The notes under the pieces are model-generated. The model worked only from the letters and a program-made list of their open reading frames with translations. It was not told the DNA's origin and did no database searches. A program made the translations under genes and the position numbers. 64,000 nt of DNA from Beijerinckiaceae bacterium (GTDB taxonomy: Bacteria; Pseudomonadota; Alphaproteobacteria; Rhizobiales; Beijerinckiaceae), in NCBI GenBank assembly GCA_019753285.1, contig JAIELD010000031.1:43570-107569 (forward strand), written 5' to 3'. Positions 38,134-47,666 of this stretch are shown here, in pieces (position 1 is the stretch's first letter; each line of letters begins with the position of its first letter).

Positions 38134-38592
38134 ATGAGCGATACTGAAAACACGCTGATCCTTGAGACGAGCAAGGGAACTGTGAAGATCGAGATGCGGC
38201 CGGACCTCGCGCCGGGCCATGTCGCGCACATCAAGAAGCTCGTCGGCGAGCAGTTTTATGACGGCATCATCTTCCACCGCGTGATCGATGGCTTCATGGC
38301 GCAGACCGGTTGCCCCAAGGGCACTGGCACAGGCGGCTCGAAGTATCCGAACATCGAGGCGGAATTCAACGCCGAACCACATGTCCGCGGCACCTGCTCG
38401 ATGGCGCGTGCGCAGAACCCCAATTCCGCCAACAGCCAGTTCTTCATCTGCTTTGGCGATGCGCGCTTCCTCGATAAGCAATATACCGTCTGGGGCAAGG
38501 TCGTCGAGGGAATGGAGAACGTCGACAAGATCGAGCGCGGCGAGCCTGTCCGCAATCCGGACCGCATCATCACCGCGCGCATGGCGGCCTGA
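38134..38592 (+). CDS. ppiB: Cytoplasmic peptidyl-prolyl cis-trans isomerase (cyclophilin)
   Basis: Cyclophilin PPIase of 152 residues without a signal peptide. IIFHRVIDGFMAQTGCPKGT, MARAQNPNSANSQFFICFGD and LDKQYTVWGKVVEGMENV are the conserved blocks with the catalytic Arg and Phe. The ATG at 38134 follows AGAGGAAG at 6 bases. It is a close sequence relative of the exported cyclophilin two genes upstream, which suggests an old tandem duplication with one copy gaining or losing the export signal. Confidence 0.95.
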   Translation: MSDTENTLILETSKGTVKIEMRPDLAPGHVAHIKKLVGEQFYDGIIFHRVIDGFMAQTGCPKGTGTGGSKYPNIEAEFNAEPHVRGTCSMARAQNPNSANSQFFICFGDARFLDKQYTVWGKVVEGMENVDKIERGEPVRNPDRIITARMAA

Positions 38593-38616
38593 GCGCCGCT
38601 TCACAGATCTTGACCC

Positions 38617-39693
38617 ATGCGCCTTTCCGATTTCGATTTCCATCTGCCGGAAGAGCGCATCGCATTACGTCCAGCCTCGCCACGCGAGGCTGCGCGGCTT
38701 CTCGTCGTGCAGCCAGGCGGGGCTCCGGAGCTCGCCGATCGCACCGTCGCTGACCTTGTCGATCAGTTGCGCGCCGGCGACGCGCTCGTTTTCAACGACA
38801 CCAAAGTGATCCGCGCCCGCCTACGCGCCACGCGGCGGCGAGGGGACGCGCTCGCGCGGCTCGAGATCATGTTGCATCAACGCGTCGCGCTCGATCGCTG
38901 GCGGGTGTTCGCCCGTCCCGCGAAGAAGCTGCAGATCGGCGAAACCATCGCCTTCGAAGCAAACGACGAGCCGCTTGGCGCGCGCGTGCTCGAGAAAAGC
39001 GCAGAGGGCGACGTGCTGCTCGAGTTTGACCGGTCGGGGCCGGAGCTCGATCGTCTGATCGCGCTGCATGGCGACCTGCCTCTGCCGCCCTATATCGCAG
39101 GCAAGCGCGCGCCGGACGAGCGCGACGATGGCGACTATCAGACGGTCTATGCTCGCGAGGAGGGCGCGGTCGCCGCTCCGACGGCAGGCCTGCACTTCAC
39201 GCCGGCGCTGCTCAAGGCGATCGAAGCGAAGGGCGTGAGTCTGCGCTTCGTGACGCTCCACGTCGGGGCAGGGACCTTCCTGCCGGTCAAGGTCGAACAC
39301 GTCGACGAGCACCGGATGCACGCCGAATGGGGCGAAATCGATCCAGAGACAGCAGAACGGCTTTCGGCCATCCGCGCATCGGGTGGACGGATCGTCGCTG
39401 TCGGCACGACCTCCGCGCGGCTTTTGGAAAGCGCCGCGGCGGACGACGGAACAATTCGCCCTTTTTCGGGCGAGACCCGGATTTTCATCAAGCCCGGCTA
39501 TCGCTTCAAGGCGACCGACGTTTTGATGACCAATTTCCACCTGCCGAAATCGACCCTGTTCATGCTCGTCTCGGCGTTTTGTGGCGCATCGGTCATGCGC
39601 CGGGCTTACGAACATGCCATCGCGTCCGGCTATCGCTTCTATTCCTACGGGGATGCGAGCCTGCTTTTCCGGGGCGACGCCTCCCGACTTTGA
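38617..39693 (+). CDS. queA: S-adenosylmethionine:tRNA ribosyltransferase-isomerase
   Basis: Transfers and isomerises the ribosyl part of SAM onto 7-aminomethyl-deazaguanine in tRNA, giving epoxyqueuosine; 358 residues. [20 protein letters not shown] is the family N-terminus. [37 protein letters not shown] and [20 protein letters not shown] are diagnostic. tgt, encoding the preceding step, follows in the same direction after 64 bases, so this is a two-gene queuosine unit. Confidence 0.97.
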   Translation: MRLSDFDFHLPEERIALRPASPREAARLLVVQPGGAPELADRTVADLVDQLRAGDALVFNDTKVIRARLRATRRRGDALARLEIMLHQRVALDRWRVFARPAKKLQIGETIAFEANDEPLGARVLEKSAEGDVLLEFDRSGPELDRLIALHGDLPLPPYIAGKRAPDERDDGDYQTVYAREEGAVAAPTAGLHFTPALLKAIEAKGVSLRFVTLHVGAGTFLPVKVEHVDEHRMHAEWGEIDPETAERLSAIRASGGRIVAVGTTSARLLESAAADDGTIRPFSGETRIFIKPGYRFKATDVLMTNFHLPKSTLFMLVSAFCGASVMRRAYEHAIASGYRFYSYGDASLLFRGDASRL

Positions 39694-39757
39694 TCATCAC
39701 AAGACGTGCCGGAGGCGAGCCTTGCTTTCGTCGTCATCTCACGAAACAACTTTGCCA

Positions 39758-40900
39758 ATGAACGATCTCAGCACCGGCACTTTCAGCTTCAGCCTGCTCA
39801 AGACGAGCGGGCTGGCCCGCACCGGCGAAATCCGTATGCCGCGCGGCGTTATCCGCACGCCGGCCTTCATGCCTGTGGGCACGGCCGGCACCGTCAAGGG
39901 TATGTATCCCGATCAGGTGAAGGCGCTCGGCGCAGACGTTCTGCTCGGCAACACCTATCATCTGATGCTGCGGCCAGGCGCGGAGCGGGTGGCGCGCCTT
40001 GGCGGTCTCCACACGATGATGAACTGGCCCTATCCGATCCTTACCGATTCCGGCGGCTTCCAGGTCATGTCGCTGTCGTCCCTGCGCAAGCTCGACGAGC
40101 AGGGCGTGACCTTCCAGTCGCATATTGACGGCTCGACCCATCTGATGTCGCCGGAGCGGTCGATCGAAATCCAGCTTCTGCTCGACTCAGACATCATCAT
40201 GCAGCTCGATGAATGCGTCAGCCTTCCGGCTCCGCGCGAAAGCGTCGAACGCGCGATGCAACTCTCGATCCGCTGGGCGGAGCGGTGCAAGACCGCTTTC
40301 GGGGTGCAGCCGGGGCGCGCGCTCTTCGGCATCGTGCAGGGCGGCACAGACGAAGCGCTGCGCCGACAAAGTGCCGAAGCGCTCGTCGGGCTCGATCTCC
40401 CGGGCTATGCGATCGGCGGGCTGGCGGTCGGCGAACCGCAGGCCGAGATGCTCAGGACGATCGAGGCGACCGAACCGTTCCTGCCGAAGGACAAGCCGCG
40501 CTATCTCATGGGTGTCGGCACGCCTGACGATCTGCTGCAATGCATCGCGCGTGGCATCGACATGTTCGACTGCGTGATGCCGACCCGGGCCGGGAGGCAC
40601 GGCACGGCCTTCACGCGCTTCGGCAAGATCAATATCCGCAATGCGCGGCACGCCGAGGACACGCGCCCTATCGATGCCGAGGCGGTCTGCCCGGCGAGCC
40701 GCGACTACAGCCGCGCCTATCTGCATCATCTCATCAGGGCGGATGAGATGCTCGGCCAAATGCTGCTTACGTGGAACAATCTTGCCTACTACCAGACGCT
40801 GATGGCTGGCGCGCGCAAGGCCATCGCGGAGAACACCTATGCCGACTACATGGCTGAGGTGCGCGACAATTGGGCTAAAGGCGATCTAGACCCGCTCTAG
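39758..40900 (+). CDS. tgt: tRNA-guanine transglycosylase lacking most zinc ligands
   Basis: Exchanges guanine-34 of GUN-anticodon tRNAs for preQ1; 380 residues. [20 protein letters not shown] holds the substrate Asp, and [14 protein letters not shown] the nucleophile Asp. [15 protein letters not shown] and [11 protein letters not shown] are conserved. The structural zinc site of the family is CxCxxC...H near the C-terminus; here the segment reads [18 protein letters not shown], so only the middle Cys and the His remain. The rest is intact, so the gene is unlikely to be a pseudogene. I placed the start at the ATG at 39758, where [16 protein letters not shown] begins. Confidence 0.95.
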   Translation: MNDLSTGTFSFSLLKTSGLARTGEIRMPRGVIRTPAFMPVGTAGTVKGMYPDQVKALGADVLLGNTYHLMLRPGAERVARLGGLHTMMNWPYPILTDSGGFQVMSLSSLRKLDEQGVTFQSHIDGSTHLMSPERSIEIQLLLDSDIIMQLDECVSLPAPRESVERAMQLSIRWAERCKTAFGVQPGRALFGIVQGGTDEALRRQSAEALVGLDLPGYAIGGLAVGEPQAEMLRTIEATEPFLPKDKPRYLMGVGTPDDLLQCIARGIDMFDCVMPTRAGRHGTAFTRFGKINIRNARHAEDTRPIDAEAVCPASRDYSRAYLHHLIRADEMLGQMLLTWNNLAYYQTLMAGARKAIAENTYADYMAEVRDNWAKGDLDPL

Positions 40901-40903
40901 CGA

Positions 40904-41578
40904 TCAGGCGGGCCGCTTCAAAACGGCGTGGTAGGCATAGCCGCGATAAAGCGTTTCATACCGCAGCGCATATCCCCGCTGGCGGGCGATGTATTCGAGC
41001 GCGAATTTGACGTCGCCGGTCGGTCTCACCGAGAAGCGCTCCAGCCAGGCGAACAGCAGGCGCTTGAACCAGCCTGGCAGGCCTTGCTGCATGCCGAAAT
41101 CGACGATGTGCAATTCGCCGCCGGGTGCGATCGCGTCGGCTGCGCAGGGTAGCACCTCGTGCCACACAGGGATCATCGAGAGTGTGTAGGAGATGAACAC
41201 GCGGTCGAAGCCGGGCTCGCCGAACAGCGTCTCGGCTTCGAAATTGGTCGCATCGGCATTCGCGGTGCGGATGCGATGCGAGAGGCCGCGGCGCTGGATC
41301 GATTTGACCGAAGTCTCGAGCATCGCTTTCGAGATGTCGAAGCCGAATACGCGTGCCTCTCGGAAGGCGAGAGCGGTCGCAATCAGATTGCGGCCGGTGC
41401 CGCAGCCGATCTCCAGCACGCTCTGATGTCCTGAGACGTTCAGCCCACGAATGAGCCTGTCACGCCCAAGCAGGTAGTATTTCCGCGTGAAATCATAGAT
41501 GTACCGCTGATAGCGATAGATGGCGTCCATCTTTTCGCCGGCATCGGCATCGACGGGCAATTCGAGGATGCGCGCCAT
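40904..41578 (-). CDS. btaB: SAM-dependent N-methyltransferase of betaine lipid synthesis (BtaB-like)
   Basis: Class I methyltransferase, 224 residues. MDAIYRYQRYIYDFTRKYYL followed by LGRDRLI is a typical BtaB N-terminus. SAM motif I is VLEIGCGTGRNLIATAL. The product of BtaA, diacylglyceryl-homoserine, is methylated three times by BtaB to DGTS, a phosphorus-free membrane lipid. The ATG starts 3 bases after the stop of the btaA-like gene, so the pair is an operon. The assignment rests on that pairing as well as sequence; other methyltransferases share the fold. Confidence 0.88.
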   Translation of the reverse strand: MARILELPVDADAGEKMDAIYRYQRYIYDFTRKYYLLGRDRLIRGLNVSGHQSVLEIGCGTGRNLIATALAFREARVFGFDISKAMLETSVKSIQRRGLSHRIRTANADATNFEAETLFGEPGFDRVFISYTLSMIPVWHEVLPCAADAIAPGGELHIVDFGMQQGLPGWFKRLLFAWLERFSVRPTGDVKFALEYIARQRGYALRYETLYRGYAYHAVLKRPA

Positions 41579-41581
41579 CGT

Positions 41582-42832
41582 CTATCCTCGCAATGTGTAA
41601 AGATGGAAACCGCCATAGATCGACGAGCGGTCACGAAGCGTCATTTCGCGGCAACGCTCGGCGTCGTAGTCCCAGCGGTCGAGAATGGCGTTGGAGACGC
41701 GGCCGGGCAGGATTGTGTCGTCGCCGGCCGTGCGAAATATGACGCGGGCTCCGGGCTTCGCCGTCCGCATGATCTCAGACCAGAGCCGGTTGAGGATATC
41801 GTCGACCATCCAGTCTTGTGCGTCGAGAAGCACATAGCAGCCGATGCTGCCATTTGGCTGCTCTTTCAAAAATTCGATGAAGTTGACGTGCCGGATGTCG
41901 ATCTTGCCAGCATTTGCCCGCACGGTCTCGAAATGCCGTTTCTCGAGATAGGGCGGCACCGGGCCTGATCCGTCGGCCTTGTAGCTGCGGCCGAACGCCT
42001 GCCAGGCGAAATAATTATCCGCGAAATTGAAGCCGCAGGTCAGCCGCTCGACGCGCTCTTCCAGCACGCTCGCCATGCCGCCGCCATCCTTGGCGGAGGA
42101 GAGCAGCGCCTCGTACTGAGCTGGCGGAATGCCGAGGCCGTAGAGCGAGGAGGGCCGCTTCGTCAGCCATTTGATGTGCGGCATGCTGAAGATGGGTTTG
42201 AGCTCGCGCTCGAAAAGCTGCCTCTGCTCCGTCAGCGATTTTGCCTCGAGCAGCCGATGCAGCCTGACGCCGTGCAGCCGGGCTATCATGTGGCCAGCGG
42301 CGATGAACATGCCGAGCAGGCCATGGCGGTAGACGTTATCGGTAAAATAGCTGATGCGCTTGCGTCCGCGCCAGTCGCGCCCGTCCCAGTGGCGGCGCGT
42401 CGTCTCATCCAGTTTCGGGCGAAGATAGCGCTCATAAGAATCGATGTTCGCGCGCGTGTCAGCCGCACCGAAGAACCGGTAGAACGCCGCGTGATCGGGC
42501 AGTTCGACGGCGGCGAGACGCTTTAGCTTATTGAGCGCGATATGATGCGCGTTGAGGTCGACGAGCGTGATCTTCGCCGGGTTCGCGGTAAGATAGCTCA
42601 TGCCGTTGCAGCCACCGGAGGCGATCGCTACGATATGATCGTCCGGCTGAACGTTCATAGCCTCCATGTCGATCAGCGGATCTTCCCAGATCTGGGCGTA
42701 GACGAGGCCGCTGAAGGCGAATGTGAACAAACGTTCCTGCAGGCCGCGCGTCGAAAGCAGACGGTTGTGGTGCATCGCCGCCCGCAGATTGCTCTTCGTG
42801 ACGCTCCGGCTGCCTTCTGCAATCTCCGACAC
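41582..42832 (-). CDS. btaA: SAM:diacylglycerol 3-amino-3-carboxypropyl transferase (BtaA)
   Basis: DUF3419-family enzyme, 416 residues, that moves the aminocarboxypropyl group of SAM to diacylglycerol, the first step of DGTS betaine lipid synthesis. LVYAQIWEDPLIDMEAM and IVAIASGGCNGMSYLTANPA are the conserved N-terminal blocks, ITLVDLNAHHIALNKLKRLA the nucleotide-side strand, and VLLDAQDWMVDDILNRLWSE the C-terminal block. The start is the GTG at 42832, 6 bases after AAGGAG (42839-42844); a TTG at 42838 abuts that site and cannot use it. A Pho-box-like sequence lies about 93 bases upstream. Confidence 0.92.
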   Translation of the reverse strand: MSEIAEGSRSVTKSNLRAAMHHNRLLSTRGLQERLFTFAFSGLVYAQIWEDPLIDMEAMNVQPDDHIVAIASGGCNGMSYLTANPAKITLVDLNAHHIALNKLKRLAAVELPDHAAFYRFFGAADTRANIDSYERYLRPKLDETTRRHWDGRDWRGRKRISYFTDNVYRHGLLGMFIAAGHMIARLHGVRLHRLLEAKSLTEQRQLFERELKPIFSMPHIKWLTKRPSSLYGLGIPPAQYEALLSSAKDGGGMASVLEERVERLTCGFNFADNYFAWQAFGRSYKADGSGPVPPYLEKRHFETVRANAGKIDIRHVNFIEFLKEQPNGSIGCYVLLDAQDWMVDDILNRLWSEIMRTAKPGARVIFRTAGDDTILPGRVSNAILDRWDYDAERCREMTLRDRSSIYGGFHLYTLRG

Positions 42833-42924
42833 TCGCAACTCCTTCGTTTGCGGGACCGACGGAGCCGTTGCCGCATTTGAGCATCGGGGCGAGTCAGACC
42901 GTTTGGCCCGTTTATGGCGTCTCG

Positions 42925-42942
42925 GTGACGATCACATGACGA
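42925..42942 (-). promoter_or_regulatory. Possible Pho box upstream of btaA
   Basis: On the minus strand the sequence reads TCGTCAT-GTGA-TCGTCAC: two GTCA cores 11 bases apart with a 4-base spacer, the layout of a PhoB site (CTGTCAT-N4-CTGTCAT). Five of seven and four of seven positions fit. It lies 93 bases before the btaA start. In Sinorhizobium the bta genes are induced by phosphate shortage through PhoB, which makes the site plausible but unproven. Confidence 0.4.
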
Positions 42943-43041
42943 ACACTGCGATGAGAAAAACTGCTTGTTGAACGCCGCCCAGCGTTGCGGCACATTGAAC
43001 GCAAACGCTATCGGAACATAGCGACCGACAGGGAGAAGACG

Positions 43042-43824
43042 ATGCCAGAACTCGATAGACGGGCGCTGTTTGGCGGCGCTGCACTTGCCGCTGGCGCGGT
43101 GCTCGCCTCAGGCGCGAAGGCGCAGGGCATCAAGACCCCGTTCAGCGTGCCAGATACACTCATCCCGATAGTGGGCTCTGACCAGCAGTTTCCCGTCAGG
43201 CGGATATACTGCATCGGACGCAACTATGCCGCCCATGCGCGCGAGATGGGCTCTGATCCAAGCCGCGAGCCGCCGTTCTTCTTTCAGAAGCCGACCGACG
43301 CGATCCAGAACGTGCCGATCGGCACCGTCGCCGAACATCCCTATCCGCCGCTGACGCAGAATTATCATTATGAGGTGGAACTCGTCGCAGCGCTGAAGAG
43401 CGGCGGCCGGAACATTCCTCAGGACAAGGCGCTGGACCACGTTTTCGGGTATGCGCTCGGCCTCGACATGACACGCCGCGATCTGCAGCGCGCCATGGGC
43501 GACCAGAAGAAGCCTTGGGAGATCGGCAAGTCATTCGACCGCTCCGCGCCGATCGGCCCGATCCATCCTGTCGATAGGGTTGGCCATCTCGGCAAGGGCC
43601 GCATTTCGCTCGCGGTCAACGGCGCAATCAAACAGGATGCGACCCTCTCGCACATGATCTGGAGCGTGGCTGAACAAATCTCGAAACTGTCCGAGGCGAA
43701 CGAACTCTTTCCGGGCGACATCATCTATTCCGGCACGCCGGAGAATGTCGGGCCGGTCGTCGTCGGCGACACCATCCTGTGCAAGCTCGAGGGCTTGCCT
43801 GACCTCAGCATCCGCATCGTCTGA
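43042..43824 (+). CDS. FAH-family hydrolase with a twin-arginine signal
   Basis: A 260-residue member of the fumarylacetoacetate hydrolase (FAH) superfamily. The metal and substrate core is clear: [39 protein letters not shown] (metal Glu residues) and [15 protein letters not shown]. The first 28 residues read [20 protein letters not shown] with an A-x-A before GIKTPF, which is a twin-arginine (Tat) signal; FAH enzymes are normally cytosolic. The ATG at 43042 follows AGGGAG. The substrate is unknown. It is divergent from btaA with about 210 bases between. Confidence 0.88.
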   Translation: MPELDRRALFGGAALAAGAVLASGAKAQGIKTPFSVPDTLIPIVGSDQQFPVRRIYCIGRNYAAHAREMGSDPSREPPFFFQKPTDAIQNVPIGTVAEHPYPPLTQNYHYEVELVAALKSGGRNIPQDKALDHVFGYALGLDMTRRDLQRAMGDQKKPWEIGKSFDRSAPIGPIHPVDRVGHLGKGRISLAVNGAIKQDATLSHMIWSVAEQISKLSEANELFPGDIIYSGTPENVGPVVVGDTILCKLEGLPDLSIRIV

Positions 43825-43942
43825 CCACCGATCTCATGCCGTCATCCTCCACATGTCGGACTGGACAGCGTCCATCGGCCATCGGCAATGTGCCGGCAGC
43901 ACCGATTCACATCACAATCGAAACCCGGAAAGTCGTCCAGCC

Positions 43943-44917
43943 ATGAGAGCCATCGTCGTCAGCAAAACCGAATCAGGCACGACCGCGACGCTGACCGACT
44001 TTCCCGAAACGGAGTTGATGGATGGCGACGTGACGGTGCGCGTCTCCCACTCGACGGTCAACTACAAGGATGGGCTCGCGGTCACGGGCAAGGGTCCCGT
44101 CGTCCGTCGCTTTCCTATGGTCGCCGGCATCGATTTCGCCGGCATCGTCGAAACGTCGACCCATGCCGACTACAAGGCCGGCGATGCCGTGATCCTCAAT
44201 GGCTGGGGCACCGGGGAAACGCATCTTGGTGCCTACGCCGAAAAATCGCGCGTCAAGGGGGATTGGCTGATCCCGATGCCGGCCGGTCTCACCCCTGCGC
44301 AGACCATGGCGATCGGCACGGCAGGTTATACGGCGATGCTCGCCGTCATGGCGATCGAGCGTGGTGGCGTCGACAAGGGGCAGGGCGCGGTGCTCGTCAC
44401 CGGCGCTGCGGGTGGCGTCGGCTCCGTCGCCATCGCGGTCCTGGCGAAGCTCGGCTGGCATGTCATCGCATCGACCGGCCGCACGGGCGAGGCGGACTAC
44501 CTAAAGGGCCTCGGCGCGGCGGAGGTCATCGACCGCAAGGAGCTTTCCGAGCCTGGCAGGCCGCTCGGCAAGGAGCGCTGGATCGCGGCAATCGATTCGG
44601 TCGGGTCGCACACGCTCGCGAATGCGCTGGCCCAGACGAAGTATAATGGCGCCGTGGCAGCCTGCGGGCTGGCGCAGGGCATGGATCTGCCGGCGAGCGT
44701 CGCGCCGTTCATCCTGCGCGGCGTCAGCCTGTTCGGCATCGACAGCGTCATGTGCCCAAAGGTCCGCCGCCTCGAAGCCTGGCGGCGGCTGGCTCAGGAT
44801 CTTGATCTCGAAAAGCTCGCGGCGATGACAAGCACGATCAAGCTGGATGATGTCATCGCCACCGGCTCGGAGATCCTCGCCGGCAACGTAAGGGGCCGGG
44901 TGGTCGTCGAACTCTAG
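43943..44917 (+). CDS. acuI: Acrylyl-CoA reductase (NADPH), AcuI/YhdH family
   Basis: Medium-chain dehydrogenase/reductase without zinc, 324 residues. Residues [53 protein letters not shown] and [20 protein letters not shown] (NADPH motif) match AcuI/YhdH. The enzyme reduces acrylyl-CoA to propionyl-CoA and detoxifies acryloyl compounds. I took the ATG at 43943, where the family N-terminus [19 protein letters not shown] starts. It is convergent with the SDR gene, overlapping by 4 bases. Confidence 0.92.
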   Translation: MRAIVVSKTESGTTATLTDFPETELMDGDVTVRVSHSTVNYKDGLAVTGKGPVVRRFPMVAGIDFAGIVETSTHADYKAGDAVILNGWGTGETHLGAYAEKSRVKGDWLIPMPAGLTPAQTMAIGTAGYTAMLAVMAIERGGVDKGQGAVLVTGAAGGVGSVAIAVLAKLGWHVIASTGRTGEADYLKGLGAAEVIDRKELSEPGRPLGKERWIAAIDSVGSHTLANALAQTKYNGAVAACGLAQGMDLPASVAPFILRGVSLFGIDSVMCPKVRRLEAWRRLAQDLDLEKLAAMTSTIKLDDVIATGSEILAGNVRGRVVVEL

Positions 44918-45615
44918 ACGGCGCGTGTCACGCCGCCATCGACACGGATGTTCTGCCCGGTGATGTAGCTGCTTGCTTCGGATGCGAGGAAGGACACGGT
45001 CGAGGCGACCTCTTCACTCCTGCCATAGCGTCCCATCGGCACGCTTTGCCGACGCTCTTCGGTCGCCGGCAAACTGTCGATCCAACCTGGCAGCACGTTG
45101 TTCATCCGCACGTTTCGCGCCGCATAGCTATCGGCGAAGATCTTGGTGTAGGCCGCGAGGCCGGCCCGGAACACGGCGGATGTCGGAAACATCGCGCTCG
45201 GCTCGAACACCCAGGCCGTGGAGATGTTGACGATCGCGCCTGACATCTGATCGGCCATGATCGGCGCGATGAGCCGGGTAGGGCGGATCACGTTCATGAG
45301 GTAAATGTCCATGCCGGCGTGCCACTGCTCGTCCGTGATGTCGAGGATCGCCGCGCGGGGGCCATGGCCGGCGCTGTTCACCAGCGCGTCGATGCGGCCC
45401 CAGGTCTGCATCGTCAAGTCGACGAGACGCGTCAGATCATCGACCGACTGGTTGGAGCCGGTGACGCCGACGCCGCCCAATTCCTTCGCGAGTGCCTCGC
45501 CCTTGCCGGATGACGACAGGATTGCGACCTTGAAGCCATCTGCTGCCAGCCGCCGCGCCGCCGCAGCACCCATGCCGCTGCCGCCTGCGGTGATGATCGC
45601 TACCTTGTCTGCCAT
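44914..45615 (-). CDS. Short-chain dehydrogenase-like protein without the YxxxK pair
   Basis: A Rossmann-fold protein of 233 residues from the SDR superfamily. The cofactor motif is [19 protein letters not shown] (TGxxxGxG variant) and [10 protein letters not shown] is the NAG-like motif. The catalytic Ser strand reads [10 protein letters not shown]. Where SDRs have YxxxK, aligned back from AGLAAYTK, this protein has SAVFR: Tyr is replaced by Ser and Lys by Arg. The C-terminal [17 protein letters not shown] and [18 protein letters not shown] are typical. I took the ATG at 45615 behind AGGGAGG. An active reductase is doubtful; binding or a different chemistry is possible. Confidence 0.88.
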   Translation of the reverse strand: MADKVAIITAGGSGMGAAAARRLAADGFKVAILSSSGKGEALAKELGGVGVTGSNQSVDDLTRLVDLTMQTWGRIDALVNSAGHGPRAAILDITDEQWHAGMDIYLMNVIRPTRLIAPIMADQMSGAIVNISTAWVFEPSAMFPTSAVFRAGLAAYTKIFADSYAARNVRMNNVLPGWIDSLPATEERRQSVPMGRYGRSEEVASTVSFLASEASSYITGQNIRVDGGVTRAV

Positions 45616-45700
45616 CAAAGCCTCCCTGATTGTCTTGGTCTCATGCCTCACTAAAGCGGCCAGAGAGCGGAAAACCAGCGAAATAAACTGACGGGTGGCA

Positions 45701-46579
45701 TCAACGCATCGTTTGCTGCTTGAGCGGCTCCCACCGATAGCGCCCGTGTGCGGTGACGATCCTGCCGACCAGTTCGCCGGAAAAATGGGAGCTGAAATAG
45801 AGGGTATCCGTATCGGCAAGACGAGCGAAGACGCGGTGCCGGGAGCGTTCGGCCTCATCAGGCTCAATGCAGAATTTCGAGCTGACTGACGGATCATAGA
45901 CCTGGATGGGATGGTGCGCGAGATCGCCGCCGAAATAGGCTGTCGCGTTCGACGAAGTCAGGACGATGGACATGTGCCCCTTGGTATGGCCTGGCGTCGG
46001 CTCGAACCTTATGCCATCGACGATTTCCTCGCCTGCGGCAGCGACCTTCCGCATTCGACCGCTCGAAATCACCGGCTCGATGCTGTCGACGAAGATTTCG
46101 CGATCGCCGGCGCAGGTTTCAAGTTCGAGCTCCGAGCAATGATAGGTCGCGTTCGGAAATGTACATTGCCATTCATTGTCAATGAGTTGCGTGTTCCAGC
46201 CAACGTGGTCAACATGGATGTGGGTCAGCAGAACCATATCGACATCGCTCGGCCTGACGCCGGCCTCCGCCAGATCCTGAAGGAAGGGCGTCGAGAGGTG
46301 ATTGAAGGCTGCATGACCGCGTTTCTTGCCGTTGCCCACACCGGTATCGATCAGGATGACATGCCGGAGCGTGCGGACGAGCCAGACGGTGACCGGCAAC
46401 ACGATATCGCCGCCTTGCCGCACCTGTTGGTCGGGCGCGATGCCGGCGGCCGGATCGCTCAGAACCTGAAGGTCGAGCGTTGGGAAGAGAGCGCCGGCGT
46501 CAAATCCCTCAATCGACATCTCATGGATCGCGGTGATCGTCGCGTCGCCAACGCGGTAGGTGCGAAGCGATGACGTCAT
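45701..46579 (-). CDS. Metallo-beta-lactamase-fold hydrolase (AHL-lactonase-like)
   Basis: A 292-residue MBL-fold protein with the dinuclear zinc motif LLTHIHVDHVGWNT (HxHxDH), a third His in TPGHTKGHMSIVL, an Asp in FGGDLAHHP and a last His in YFSSHFSG. Its outline is that of the AttM/AiiB branch of N-acyl-homoserine lactonases and other lactonases; the substrate cannot be told. The start is set at the ATG at 46579; a GTG 12 bases upstream is an alternative. The next gene upstream on the same strand, a GST, is about 170 bases away. Confidence 0.9.
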   Translation of the reverse strand: MTSSLRTYRVGDATITAIHEMSIEGFDAGALFPTLDLQVLSDPAAGIAPDQQVRQGGDIVLPVTVWLVRTLRHVILIDTGVGNGKKRGHAAFNHLSTPFLQDLAEAGVRPSDVDMVLLTHIHVDHVGWNTQLIDNEWQCTFPNATYHCSELELETCAGDREIFVDSIEPVISSGRMRKVAAAGEEIVDGIRFEPTPGHTKGHMSIVLTSSNATAYFGGDLAHHPIQVYDPSVSSKFCIEPDEAERSRHRVFARLADTDTLYFSSHFSGELVGRIVTAHGRYRWEPLKQQTMR

Positions 46580-46748
46580 GCTGCGATCCACGCGTCTTGA
46601 GCCAGATTGATCATCGAATAAGTTCCATAATATAGATTATGCGAATTTGAGACGGGCTGCGAAACGGTTTCCCTTTCCGCAGCCGACTGTTTTTTCAAAC
46701 AGAAACATTCAAGGTCCCATCCGTATCGCGGTCGATGCGCGCTGACGC

Positions 46749-47465
46749 CTAGCGCGCGGTTTGGCCGAACAATACCTTCTGCGCGTCCGGCTTGGTGAGG
46801 TCTGCCGTCTTGCGGTCCTCCGCCGCAAGGCCAATGCCCTTTGCCACCGCCGGCCGCGCCAGCAGTCTTTCCAGCCAGCGTTTCACGTTGGGAAAATCCT
46901 CGATCTTCTGGCCCTGGCGCTCCCAGAGCTTCGCCCAGCCGACACAGGCCATGTCAGCGATCGAGTAGTCGTCGGCGATAAAGTCGTGTCCGGCGAGCCG
47001 TTTGTTCAAAACTCCGTACAAACGATTGGTTTCATTGAAATATCGATTGATGGCGTACGGTATCTTCTCGGGCGCGTAATTGTTGAAATGGTGGTTCTGC
47101 CCAAGCATCGGGCCGAAGCCGCCCATCTGCCAGAACAGCCATTCATCGACAAGCACGCGCTGACGCTCGTCGGCTGGATAAAACTGCCCGGTCTTGCGTC
47201 CGAGATATTGCAGGATCGCGCCGGATTCGAAGACCGAGATCGGCTGGCCGCCTGGGCCATCCGGATCGACGATGGCTGGGATCCGGTTGTTGGGCGAAAT
47301 CGCAAGGAAAGCCTCGGCGAACTGGTCGCCAGCCCCGATATTGATCTTGTGGACGTTGTAGGGTAGCCCGCATTCCTCCAGCATGATTGAGATTTTCCAG
47401 CCATTCGGCGTCGGCCAATAATAGAGATCGATCGGCGCGCTTGAAGCTTGTGATCCGTTGGTCAT
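46749..47465 (-). CDS. Glutathione S-transferase (YghU/Ure2-like)
   Basis: A 238-residue GST. The N-terminal thioredoxin-like domain has LYYWPTPNGWKISIMLEECG, NNRIPAIVDPDGPGG and SVFESGAILQYLG (glutathione binding). The C-terminal helical domain includes FNETNRLYGVLNKRL and FIADDYSIADMACVGW. The P-T-P-N-G-W-K start of the active loop is that of the nu-class/YghU group, whose members have glutathione-disulfide-reductase-like activity. I took the ATG at 47465; the preceding frame is not GST-like. Confidence 0.93.
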   Translation of the reverse strand: MTNGSQASSAPIDLYYWPTPNGWKISIMLEECGLPYNVHKINIGAGDQFAEAFLAISPNNRIPAIVDPDGPGGQPISVFESGAILQYLGRKTGQFYPADERQRVLVDEWLFWQMGGFGPMLGQNHHFNNYAPEKIPYAINRYFNETNRLYGVLNKRLAGHDFIADDYSIADMACVGWAKLWERQGQKIEDFPNVKRWLERLLARPAVAKGIGLAAEDRKTADLTKPDAQKVLFGQTAR

Positions 47466-47666
47466 GGTCAGCCTGTGCTTATGTGAGTGATTGATGCCGC
47501 CAGCATAGGCGCACTCCCCTGCCAAGAGAAGGCGACGCCTCGCGATATTCGTCGTCCGGCGCACAATCCCTGATCAACTCTTCTTGCGCAATTTTCGTAA
47601 AACGGCTCTCTATAGGCCATGGGGTGCGCATGCAGCCCCGACCGATTGTCGAGGAGAAACAGGATC

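Noticed and set aside
46655..46696. Hairpin GGCTGCG...CGCAGCC followed by T residues
   Set aside because: It would only terminate plus-strand transcription, but both flanking genes are on the minus strand. I could not assign a role.
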